From NCBI GenBank assembly GCA_012032065.1, contig JAAURV010000134.1, positions 1 through 7,866 on the forward strand: DNA of 7,866 nt, written 5' to 3'. A model generated the notes under the pieces. The model did not search any database. It saw nothing but the letters and a program-made list of their open reading frames with translations, and was not told the origin of the DNA. Positions 1-6,889 of the stretch are shown here, one piece after another. Position 1 is the first letter of the stretch; each line of letters opens with the position of its first letter. Origin of the DNA: Hyphomicrobiales bacterium. GTDB taxonomy: Bacteria > Pseudomonadota > Alphaproteobacteria > Rhizobiales > Aestuariivirgaceae. The position numbers and the translations under genes are program-made.

Positions 1-64
1 GCCTCACTTCGCGCCAGAAAACCCCACGGCCCCATCGACCCAGCGGAAGCGGAGTTCACAGCGG

Positions 65-784
65 ATGATCGATCTCTATACCTGGCCAACGCCGAACGGA
101 CACAAGATCCATATCATGATGGAAGAGACCGGCCTTGCCTACAAAGTTATCCCCATCGACATCGGCGCCGGCGACCAGTTTAAGCCTGAATTCCTAAAGA
201 TCAGCCCGAACAACAAAATGCCGGCGATCGTCGACCCCGAGGGTCCGGGCGGCAAGCCAATCGCGCTGTTCGAATCGGGCGCGATCCTGATCTATCTGGC
301 CGACAAGTCGGGCAAGTTCCTGGCGAAGGACCCGCGTGCGCGTTACACCACGCTGCAGTGGCTGATGTTCCAGATGGGCGGGGTCGGCCCGATGTTCGGC
401 CAGGCGCATCACTTCCGCCGCTTCGCGCCCGATAAAATCCCCTACGCGATCGAGCGCTACACCAAGGAGACGCGGCGTCTCTACGGCGTGATGGACGCGC
501 GGCTGAAGGACCGCGAGTTCCTGGCCGGCCCCTACACAATCGCCGATATCGCCACCTTCCCGTGGCTGCGCATCTACGAGCGCGGCGGCCTGAAGCTCGA
601 GGACTTCCCCAACCTCAAGCGCTGGTACGACGCCATCGACGCCTTCTGGCGTGCATCCATTCTCAAGGAATATTTCGGCAAGGAATTCGTCGACACCTAT
701 TGCACCATCAAGGAAGTCGAAGCCGACCGGTTTTACGCCGAGCCGACGGCGCGCGATTTCGAGTGGTATCTAAGGACGGTGTGA
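65..784 (+). CDS. Glutathione S-transferase family protein, YfcG-like (Nu-class) disulfide-bond reductase
   Basis: A 239-residue cytosolic GST-fold protein. The N-terminal thioredoxin-like domain (about residues 1-85) carries the TPNGHK stretch (residues 9-14), the SPNNKMPAIVD segment (48-58) with the cis-proline that positions glutathione, and FESGAILIYLA (69-79), whose Glu-Ser pair binds the gamma-glutamyl group. Residues about 95-205 form the all-helical C-terminal domain, with GGVGPMFGQAHHF and an IPYAIERY segment much like those of E. coli YfcG. In that family Thr/Asn near the N-terminus replace the usual catalytic Tyr/Ser, and the enzyme reduces disulfides using bound glutathione rather than conjugating xenobiotics. 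The ATG at 65 has GGAG at 51-54. The protein is about 25 residues longer than YfcG (roughly 215 aa); the extra sequence is a C-terminal tail from about residue 200. No partner gene is evident. Substrate unknown; family assignment is firm. Confidence 0.93.
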   Translation: MIDLYTWPTPNGHKIHIMMEETGLAYKVIPIDIGAGDQFKPEFLKISPNNKMPAIVDPEGPGGKPIALFESGAILIYLADKSGKFLAKDPRARYTTLQWLMFQMGGVGPMFGQAHHFRRFAPDKIPYAIERYTKETRRLYGVMDARLKDREFLAGPYTIADIATFPWLRIYERGGLKLEDFPNLKRWYDAIDAFWRASILKEYFGKEFVDTYCTIKEVEADRFYAEPTARDFEWYLRTV

Positions 785-802
785 GGCGAACCGCGATTCG
801 CC
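785..802 (+). terminator. Short inverted repeat just after the GST stop codon, possible weak terminator
   Basis: GGCGAA (785-790) and TTCGCC (797-802) form a perfect 6-bp stem with a 6-base loop, starting immediately after the TGA of the GST gene. No run of T follows, so it does not meet the classic intrinsic-terminator pattern. It could instead protect the mRNA 3' end or be chance. The rest of the 75-base gap before the next gene shows no convincing promoter. Confidence 0.25.
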
Positions 803-859
803 CACAATTCACCCTTCGACCACTTGTGAGACTCAGATGGCACATTCTAAACCCCGCCC

Positions 860-2153
860 ATGGACCTGACTGCTCATTGGGCCGGCTACCTGGCGCTGGC
901 CATTTTCATCGCCGCATATGTCCTCGTCATTTTCGAAGAGACGACCCATATGCGGAAATCCAAGCCCGTCATGCTGGCGGGCGGTTTGATCTGGGCGTTG
1001 ATCGGCATCGCTTACACGCAGGCGGGCCAGGCCGATCTGGCGCACGAGAAGGCGGTCCACATCATCGAGGAATATGGCGAACTGTTCCTCTTCCTGTTGG
1101 TCGCCATCACCTATGTGAACACGCTCGAGGAGCGCCGCGTCTTTGACGTGCTGCGCGCCAAGCTCGTCAACATGGGACTTGGCTACCGGCAGCTTTTCTG
1201 GCTGACCGGCACTCTTGGTTTCTCCCTCTCCGGCGTTCTCGATAATCTCACCACGGCGCTGGTCATGGGTGCGGTCGTCATGGCTGTCGGCTCCGGTTCG
1301 CGGGCCTTTGTGGCGCTCGGCTGCATCAACATCGTGGTTGCGGCCAATGCCGGCGGCGCCTTCTCGCCGTTCGGCGACATCACCACGCTGATGGTCTGGC
1401 AGAAGGGCAAACTGACCTTCTGGGAATTCTTCGTGCTGTTTGGACCTTCGGTGGTGAACTGGCTCGTGCCTGCGGCCATCATGCATTTCGCCGTTCCAGC
1501 GACGCGGCCTGAACCCCGCACCGACCGGATCAACTTCAAGCCAGGCGCGCGGGGTGTGATGGTTCTCTTCGCCGCGACGATCGTGACGGCGGTGTCGTTC
1601 AAGAACTTCCTGCATCTGCCGCCGGCACTCGGCATGATGCTGGGCCTCGGCTATTTGCAGATATGGTCGTATTTTCTGCAGCGGAAAGGCCATCGCCGCA
1701 ACGATCAGGACATGGTGCTCGACAGCTTCGCGCAGGTGCAGCGCGTCGAATGGGACACGCTGTTGTTTTTCTTCGGCATCATCTTCGCGGTGGGCGGCCT
1801 CGGCGTGCTGGGGTATCTCGCCCTCGCCTCTCAGTTCCTCTATGCCGACCTCGGACCGACCACCGCCAACATTATCGTCGGCGCGCTCTCCGCCATCGTC
1901 GACAACATCCCGCTGATGTTCGCGGTGCTCACCATGGACCCGCAGATGTCGCACGGCCAGTGGCTGCTGATCACGCTCACCTGTGGCGTGGCGCTCGATG
2001 CTGTCGATCGGGTCGGCCGCGGGCGTGGCGCTGATGGGCCAGGCCAAGGGGCTCTACACTTTCTCAAGTCATCTCAAATGGGCCTGGGCGGTGGCGCTGG
2101 GATATGTGGCGAGCATCGCGGCTCACCTAACGATCAACGCGCATCTGTTTTAG
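860..2153 (+). pseudogene. nhaD: NhaD-type Na+/H+ antiporter, reading frame broken near 1988-1996
   Basis: An integral membrane antiporter of the NhaD family (IT superfamily) that exchanges Na+ or Li+ for protons across the inner membrane. From the ATG at 860 the frame is continuous to about residue 377, with many hydrophobic segments and family signatures: VLDNLTTALVMGAVV (126-140, with D128 and N129), AANAGGAFSPFGDITTLMVW (161-180), FFFGIIFAVGGLGVLGYLA (303-321) and IVDNIPLMFAVLTMDPQM (346-363). After V377 (codon 1988-1990) the frame turns into Arg/Gly-rich non-family sequence running on to 2317. The expected C-terminus resumes in another frame from 1995 (SMLSIGSAAGVALMGQAKG) and ends in NAHLF and TAG at 2151-2153. 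Two bases missing from a G-rich stretch explain it best and would restore 431 aa; one extra base is the alternative. The shift lies inside the conserved last transporter core, so an uncorrected product should be non-functional. Sequencing error is quite possible. No strong ribosome binding site is seen before 860. Confidence 0.88.
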
Positions 2154-2668
2154 TGCTCCGCATCCTTGTCTTTCTTGGTTTGAGCCATCACCCGGTCGAT
2201 GTAGGCCAGGAACAGCGCCGACACCACGAAGGCCATGTGCATGATGGTGAGCCACATCAGCTGCGAGTCGGTGAAGCTTGTGGCATTGAGGAACACCTGC
2301 AGAAGATGAATGGATGAAATGGCGACGATGGTGGACGCCACCTTGATCTTGAGCGAACCCGCATCGATCTTGCCGAGCCACGACAATTCGCCCTCGGCGT
2401 TGTCGAAACGGCTGACAAAGTTCTCGTAGCCGGAGATGATCACCATCACCACCAGGCTCGCCACCAGCGCCGCGTCGATCAGGGCCAGCATTTGCAGGAT
2501 CGTGCCGGTGTCGTCGAGGCTGAGGAGCTTCGAGACAAATCCGTAGAGCTTTGCGCCGAAAGAGATCGCGTAGAGGCCCAACGCCATCGCCAGTCCGAGA
2601 TAAAAAACGACCAGCAGCCAGCGCGAGGCCAAGATGACGGCTTCAATGGCGTGTTCGAGTTTCTTCAT
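2150..2668 (-). CDS. UPF0114 / TIGR00645 family (YqhA-type) inner-membrane protein
   Basis: A 172-residue small membrane protein with four predicted transmembrane helices (about 10-36, 58-80, 107-128 and 137-157) and a charged C-terminal tail ending KKDKDAEH. Family features are the helix-2 stretch LIDAALVASLVVMVIISGYENFVS followed by the soluble loop AEGELSWLGKIDAGSLKIKVAS, and IHLLQVFLN in helix 3. The biochemical function is not established, so only the family can be given. I chose the ATG at 2668, because AAGGGGAG lies a few bases upstream on the minus strand; an in-frame ATG at 2701 would add 11 polar residues unlike family N-termini. The gene lies 54 bases downstream of the TerC-family gene on the same strand and is probably cotranscribed with it. 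Its TAA (2150-2152) overlaps the TAG of the convergent nhaD gene. Confidence 0.9.
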   Translation of the reverse strand: MKKLEHAIEAVILASRWLLVVFYLGLAMALGLYAISFGAKLYGFVSKLLSLDDTGTILQMLALIDAALVASLVVMVIISGYENFVSRFDNAEGELSWLGKIDAGSLKIKVASTIVAISSIHLLQVFLNATSFTDSQLMWLTIMHMAFVVSALFLAYIDRVMAQTKKDKDAEH

Positions 2669-2685
2669 GCGACTCCCCTTGGATC

Positions 2686-2715
2686 GCCCCTGATAGCGCA
2701 TGAAGCGGCTGGGGC
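2686..2715 (-). repeat. Inverted repeat in the TerC-UPF0114 spacer
   Basis: GCCCC (2686-2690) and GGGGC (2711-2715) can pair across the spacer between the two minus-strand genes, with AGC (2695-2697) and GCT (2708-2710) offering extra pairing inside. The element lies between the TerC-family stop codon and the ribosome binding site of the UPF0114 gene. It could be an intercistronic mRNA hairpin that sets relative expression or mRNA stability. The stem is short and interrupted, and chance pairing in GC-rich DNA is a real possibility. Confidence 0.22.
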
Positions 2716-2722
2716 AAACAGG

Positions 2723-3727
2723 TCAACTTTCCACGCGGCCCGGCTCCGGTTCCGGCCGGCCGTTCCGGGTTTTCCACAGCGAGTAGAGGATGCCGGAGGC
2801 CAGCACGCCAACGGTGACCGCAAGAGAGAGCGCCGTGTCGATCTTGATGCCCATGGGCACGAGGAAGATCTTGATGCCGACAAGCACGAGGATGGTGGCG
2901 AGCGAGTATTGCAGATACTTGAACCGGTGCATGGCCGCGGCGAGCGCGAAATAGAGCGCGCGAAGGCCAAGGATCGCGAAGATGTTGGACGTATAGACGA
3001 TGAACGGATCCTGCGTCACGGCGAAAATCGCGGGCACCGAGTCGACCGCGAATATGATGTCGGCGAACTCCACCATGATCAACGCCACCAAGAGCGGCGT
3101 GATGAAGGTGACGAGCTTCCCCGTCTTTGGGTCGGGCAGCTTCACCGTGAAATGTTCGCCGTGCAGGTTCTTGGTCACCCGGAAATGCCGGTGCACGAAC
3201 TTGAGAACCGGATTCCGCGCAAGGTCAGGCTTCTCATGCGACGCGCGGAACATCTTGAGGCCGGTGAACACCAGAAAGGCCCCGAAGACGAAGAGTATCC
3301 AGTGGAATGACATGACAAGTGCCGCGCCGACGCCGATCAGGATGGCGCGGAACACAATGACGCCGAGAATGCCCCAGAAGAGCACCCGGTGCTGATACTG
3401 CCGTGGAATCTGCAGCAGTCCGAAAATCGTGGCGATGACGAAGATATTGTCCATCGCGAGCGACTGTTCGATCAGGTAACCGGTGAAGAACTCAAGCCCC
3501 GGCTCGCTCCCCCGCGCCCACCATACCCAGCCGCCAAAGGCGAAGGCGATCGCCATGTAACCGGCATAGAGAATAAAACTCTCCTTGGCCTCGATCTCCT
3601 TCTGGCCCTTGTGTAGGACGCCAAGATCGAACACCAACAGGCCAATGACGATAGCGGCGAAGGCCATCCAGAATAAAGCTGGTGTGCCAAGAACATCCGC
3701 GTACAAAGCTGACTGAACGAAATCCAT
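2723..3727 (-). CDS. TerC family integral membrane protein (Alx-like)
   Basis: A 334-residue protein with about eight to nine hydrophobic segments. It has the TerC-family hallmarks FDLGVLHK (33-40), EQSLAMDNIFVIATIFG (87-103), EFADIIFAVDSVPAIFAV (220-237) and TSNIFAILGLRALYF (246-260). The acidic residues in the SLAMDN and EFADIIFAVDS helices are conserved and thought to coordinate a metal. Relatives such as Alx are linked to alkaline-pH response and Mn2+ export, while others are annotated as tellurium-resistance proteins. No other ter genes are here, so a tellurite role is not supported. The length matches the family. I chose the ATG at 3727, preceded on the minus strand by GTGGGGA about seven bases away; a TTG at 3754 in the same frame would add nine residues without family support. 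It is the first gene of the unit with the UPF0114 gene, and its promoter should lie in 3728-3890. The ion is unknown. Confidence 0.92.
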   Translation of the reverse strand: MDFVQSALYADVLGTPALFWMAFAAIVIGLLVFDLGVLHKGQKEIEAKESFILYAGYMAIAFAFGGWVWWARGSEPGLEFFTGYLIEQSLAMDNIFVIATIFGLLQIPRQYQHRVLFWGILGVIVFRAILIGVGAALVMSFHWILFVFGAFLVFTGLKMFRASHEKPDLARNPVLKFVHRHFRVTKNLHGEHFTVKLPDPKTGKLVTFITPLLVALIMVEFADIIFAVDSVPAIFAVTQDPFIVYTSNIFAILGLRALYFALAAAMHRFKYLQYSLATILVLVGIKIFLVPMGIKIDTALSLAVTVGVLASGILYSLWKTRNGRPEPEPGRVES

Positions 3728-3890
3728 GCCGGGTCCCCACTCGCATCTGATCAATGGAAGGCGGCTCCGACATCGCAGGTCTAATCCTGCCAGAGGGGCC
3801 CGGCACCGCTTCCTGCCAACATGGAACCGGTTGCGGCGGTTTCAAGGAACGCTACGATGAAATATTTGTAAGGTATGGAGAACGGGGATC
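3728..3890. promoter_or_regulatory. Divergent intergenic control region between TerC-family gene and sugar-acid operon
   Basis: This 163-base spacer should hold promoters for both directions. Visible elements are GCAGG (3775-3779) and CCTGC (3786-3790) as an inverted repeat around TCTAAT; a direct repeat TCCTGCCA at 3785-3792 and 3811-3818, start to start 26 bases; and the 8-bp palindrome AACCGGTT at 3825-3832. A weak sigma70-like pair, TTGCGG (3831-3836) and TACGAT (3853-3858) spaced by 16, would serve the rightward operon, with the palindrome abutting the -35 box. GGAG (3877-3880) precedes the ATG at 3891 by ten bases. That this region is regulatory is inferred from gene orientation; the individual boxes are tentative and no specific regulator can be named. 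Confidence 0.5.
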
Positions 3891-4929
3891 ATGCGGACCA
3901 GCAAGGCCATTCAGATCGTGAACTGCCACGCGGAGGGCGAAGTTGGCGATGTCATCGTGGGCGGCGTTGCGCCACCGCCAGGAGAAACGCTGTGGGAACA
4001 GTCGCGGTTCATTCACAATGACGGGGCGTTGCGGAGCTTTGTGCTAAACGAGCCTCGCGGCGGCGTTTTCCGGCACATCAATCTGCTGGTGCCGCCCAAA
4101 AACCCGAAGGCTCAGATGGGTTTCATCATCATGGAGCCGGAAGATACGCCGCCGATGTCGGGCTCCAACACCATCTGTGTGGCGACCGTGCTGCTTGATA
4201 CCGGCATCATGCCGATGACCGAGCCCGAGACCCGGCTGGTGCTGGAGGCGCCCGCAGGGTCTCGTGGAAGTGCGGGCTTTTTGCAAGGATGGAAAAGCCG
4301 AGCGCATCACGCTCCGCAATGTGCCGTCTTTCGCCGGCCGTTTGCAGGCGCCGCTCGACGTTCCGGGTCTGGGAAAGATCACTGTCGATACGGCCTATGG
4401 CGGCGACAGTTTCGTCATGGCGAGCGCTGAAAGTCTCGGCTTCAAGATGGCGCCGGACGAAGCGCGGAAAATCGCCGAAATGGGGCGGAAGATCGTCGCT
4501 GCGGCCAACGAGCAGCTACCCTTCTCCCATCCCACGCTGCCGGACTGGCGGCACTATTCCTTCTGTTTCGTCACCGGCCCGCTTGAAACTGTGGATGGTT
4601 TGCTGTCGAGCCGCAATAGCTGCGTGATCAAGCCGGGAAAACTCGACCGCTCGCCAACCGGTACGGGATGTTCGGCGCTGATGGCCGTGTTGCATGCGAA
4701 CGGCATGATGAAGGCAGGAGATCGTTTTCTTGGCCGTTCGATCATCGACAGCCGCTTCGAGGGCCGGATCGCGGAGGAATCGAGCGTGAACGGCAAACGA
4801 GCCATCGTGCCGGAAATCTCAGGCAGAGCCTGGATCAGCGGTCATACAACTCTGCTGCTCGACCCTGCCGATCCGTGGCCCCAAGGCTACCGGATTTCCG
4901 ATACTTGGCCCATCGATAGCGGCGGATGA
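3891..4929 (+). pseudogene. Proline racemase superfamily protein (hydroxyproline epimerase/dehydratase-like), frameshifted near 4256-4260
   Basis: The first frame from ATG 3891 gives IQIVNCHAEGEVGDVIVGGV, then MEPEDTPPMSGSNTICVATV (81-100), through EAPAG at residue 123. It then runs off into non-family sequence to a stop at 4430. The family continues in another frame with LVEVRAFCKDGKAERITL and ends at TGA 4927-4929. One extra G in the GGG at 4257-4259 explains the shift; removing it restores 345 aa, a normal family length. In the restored protein the first catalytic position is Ser90 (MSGSNT, where proline racemase has MCG). The second is Thr256 (DRSPTGTGCSA, where racemase has SPCGTG). Characterised members epimerise 4- or 3-hydroxyproline or proline, or dehydrate trans-3-hydroxy-L-proline (which has Thr at the second site); Ser plus Thr together does not let me assign a reaction. 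It is first in a run with GguC/AraD1, DgoK, SDR and ROK genes. Both halves are well conserved, so a sequencing error is likely. Confidence 0.87.
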
Positions 4930-4976
4930 CAGGCCGCGCCATTCGTCATACAAAAGATCATGGGAGAGGGCTCAGC

Positions 4977-5972
4977 ATGAACATCGTTCAGATCAAGGAC
5001 AGCAAAGGCAAGCGCCGTGTGGGCATCGTGAGCGGCAGTTTGATCGCCTTGCTGAAGGATGTGTCGACCACGGTCGAGCTTGCCAATCTCGCGATCAAAA
5101 AGGGAAAGCGCCTGGAAGCGATGGCCTCTTCACTGGTGACCCGCGGGGCAGAAAACTATGCAGCGGCCTTGAAGGAGAAGCGCGTTCTGGTTCCTGCTGA
5201 CCATCCCGATCCCAGCCATTGCATCATCACCGGCACCGGTCTCACGCATCTGGGTTCCGCGGCGGCGCGCGACGGCATGCACAAGAAGCTCGAAAGCAAG
5301 GAGGGCGATCTCACCGACTCCCTCAAGATGTTCAAGATGGGCCTCGAGGGCGGCAGGCCCGCGAAGGGCAAAACAGGCGTGCAGCCGGAATGGTTCTACA
5401 AGGGCGACGGTTCTTGGCTGGTTGGCACCGGACAACCGCTGCCGCGGCCTGCATTCGCGCTCGATGGCGGCGAAGAGCCCGAGCTTGCCGCGATCTACCT
5501 GATCGATCCCACAGGCACGCCGCGCCGCCTGGGCTTCGCGCTTGGCAACGAATATTCCGACCACATCATGGAGCGGCAGAACTACCTCTATCTGGCGCAC
5601 TCCAAATTGCGTCATTGCGCCATCGGTCCCGAAATGATCGTTGGCGGAATTCCCGGCAAGATCGAAGGTTTGAGCCGCATCAGGCGCAAGAAACAGGTGA
5701 TCTGGGAAAAGCCCTTCATCACCGGCGAGGGCAACATGTCGCACACGTTCGCCAATCTCGAATTTCACCACTTCAAATATGACGGCTTCCGGCGGCCCGG
5801 CGATCTGCACATTCATTTCTTTGGAACGGCAACGCTCAGCATCGCCGATGGCATCGCCACCGAAGATGGTGACGAGTTCGAGATCGAGGCCGCTCCTTTT
5901 GGCGCGCCGCTCCGCAACAGGCTGAAGGCGGCGCGCGGCGGTTTCAAGTTCGGCGCCGTGAAGACGCTCTGA
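4977..5972 (+). CDS. gguC: GguC / AraD1 family protein (fumarylacetoacetase-fold, sugar-acid metabolism)
   Basis: A 331-residue cytosolic protein of the GguC/AraD1 group, which shares the fumarylacetoacetate hydrolase C-terminal fold. Landmarks are an N-terminal MNIVQIKD segment, GTGLTHLGSAAARDGMHKK (86-104), GVQPEWFYKGDGSWL (134-148), the metal-site-like acidic stretch GGEEPELAAIYLID (164-177), GFALGNEYSDHIMER (186-200) and HIHFFGTATLS near the C-terminus. FAH-fold members act on 2-keto-3-deoxy sugar acids or related beta-diketo acids using Mg2+; the AraD1 label refers to L-2-keto-3-deoxyarabonate dehydration. The exact substrate here is inferred, not shown. I chose ATG 4977 because GGGAGAGGG (4962-4970) is well placed and homologues begin near MxxVQ. 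An in-frame ATG at 4926 would overlap the previous stop as ATGA and add 17 residues. It follows the proline racemase homologue by 47 bases and precedes dgoK by four, implying cotranscription. Confidence 0.88.
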   Translation: MNIVQIKDSKGKRRVGIVSGSLIALLKDVSTTVELANLAIKKGKRLEAMASSLVTRGAENYAAALKEKRVLVPADHPDPSHCIITGTGLTHLGSAAARDGMHKKLESKEGDLTDSLKMFKMGLEGGRPAKGKTGVQPEWFYKGDGSWLVGTGQPLPRPAFALDGGEEPELAAIYLIDPTGTPRRLGFALGNEYSDHIMERQNYLYLAHSKLRHCAIGPEMIVGGIPGKIEGLSRIRRKKQVIWEKPFITGEGNMSHTFANLEFHHFKYDGFRRPGDLHIHFFGTATLSIADGIATEDGDEFEIEAAPFGAPLRNRLKAARGGFKFGAVKTL

Positions 5973-5976
5973 GCGC

Positions 5977-6873
5977 ATGTCCGGAGAACTCATTGTCCTC
6001 GACTGGGGCACGACATCATTTCGCGCCTATCGCCTCGGCGGAGACGGCAAGGTGATGGCGCAAGTGGCGGCGCCAAAGGGCATCCTTTCGGTCGAAGACA
6101 GGGATTTCGATGCGGCGCTTGAGAGTCATATTGGAGAGTGGGACACATCCATTCCAGTGCTGGCCGCCGGAATGATCACCAGCCGTCAGGGTTGGATCGA
6201 ATTGCCCTATGTGCCCTGCCCCGCGGGCCCAACGGACCTAGCAAAGCGCTTGCACCGCATGACGACCAAGCGTGGCCGCCGCATCGCTTTCGCGACCGGC
6301 CTGAGCTACCGCTCGCCCGATGGCGTCCCCGACGTGATGCGCAGCGAGGAGACACAGGTCTTCGGCGCGGCGGAGGACGATGCCGGGTTCTTCGTGACCC
6401 CGGGGACGCACTCCAAGTGGATCGAGGTCTCAGGCGGGCTGCTCACGCGTTACACCACTTACACAACCGGCGAGGTCTTCGCGGCGTTGAAGGGTCACAC
6501 AATCCTCGGAAAGCTGATGACCGGCGAAAACGAAAGCGAATCCGCCTTCGAGCGCGGCGTGCGCGCGGCCTTGAAGGACCCCGCGGGCTTTCTGCATCGC
6601 ATCTTCTCGGTGCGCTCGCTTGGACTGTTCGGAGAAATGGCGACGGACGATCTGTCGTCCTATCTGTCCGGCCAAGTGATTGGCACTGAAGTGGCGCATG
6701 CCATGCTGCACTATCCGAAGTCCGCGCGCTACATTGTGCTCGCCTCGCCCGGCATTGGTGGACGATATGTGAGGGCGATGCGCATTGCGGATATCGATGC
6801 AAAGCTTGGCGATCCGCAGGCGATTGTCAAAGGCCTGCTGCGCATTGGAAAAGCCGCGGGACTGATCCGTTGA
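5977..6873 (+). CDS. dgoK: 2-dehydro-3-deoxygalactonokinase
   Basis: A 298-residue kinase of the DgoK family, close to the roughly 292 aa of E. coli DgoK. It phosphorylates 2-keto-3-deoxy-D-galactonate with ATP to the 6-phosphate in the De Ley-Doudoroff galactonate route, ahead of cleavage by an aldolase to pyruvate and glyceraldehyde 3-phosphate. Motifs are the N-terminal phosphate loop DWGTTSFRAY (9-18), VLAAGMITSRQGWIELPYV (61-79), MRSEETQVFGA (121-131), PGTHSKWI (142-149) with the following TYTTGEVFA, and a Gly-rich ASPGIGGRY near residue 262. Only four bases separate its ATG from the stop of the upstream gguC, so translation is probably coupled. No aldolase (dgoA) or dehydratase lies within the window, so the pathway must be completed elsewhere, perhaps beyond the right edge. 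Confidence 0.93.
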   Translation: MSGELIVLDWGTTSFRAYRLGGDGKVMAQVAAPKGILSVEDRDFDAALESHIGEWDTSIPVLAAGMITSRQGWIELPYVPCPAGPTDLAKRLHRMTTKRGRRIAFATGLSYRSPDGVPDVMRSEETQVFGAAEDDAGFFVTPGTHSKWIEVSGGLLTRYTTYTTGEVFAALKGHTILGKLMTGENESESAFERGVRAALKDPAGFLHRIFSVRSLGLFGEMATDDLSSYLSGQVIGTEVAHAMLHYPKSARYIVLASPGIGGRYVRAMRIADIDAKLGDPQAIVKGLLRIGKAAGLIR

Positions 6874-6889
6874 TCGAAGGAGTTTGGAG

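Noticed and set aside
824..850. Possible promoter TTGTGA / TTCTAA before nhaD
   Set aside because: Spacing is only 15 bases and the -10-like box is about ten bases from the start codon, leaving almost no leader; match too weak.
1979..2000. Programmed ribosomal frameshifting in nhaD
   Set aside because: No slippery heptamer or obvious downstream stimulatory structure, and the family does not use recoding; an indel is simpler.
833..2047. Long minus-strand open frame opposite nhaD (404 codons)
   Set aside because: It is rich in His, Arg, Glu and Asp with no recognisable domain and lies antisense to a clear membrane protein gene; a GC-rich shadow frame.
2000..2317. C-terminal extension of nhaD in the unshifted frame
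   Set aside because: Sequence is Gly/Arg/His-rich, not membrane-like, and runs into the antisense UPF0114 gene; the conserved C-terminus is in the other frame.
2492..3310. Plus-strand open frame of 272 codons opposite the TerC and UPF0114 genes
   Set aside because: Its composition is dominated by charged residues, and it spans two real genes and their spacer on the other strand.
2723..3727. Tellurite resistance operon
   Set aside because: Only a TerC-family protein is present, with no terA, terB, terD, terE or terZ; the family name alone does not support the phenotype.
5130..6011. Minus-strand open frame of 293 codons opposite gguC
   Set aside because: No family resemblance, and it is fully antisense to a well-conserved gene; codon-bias shadow.
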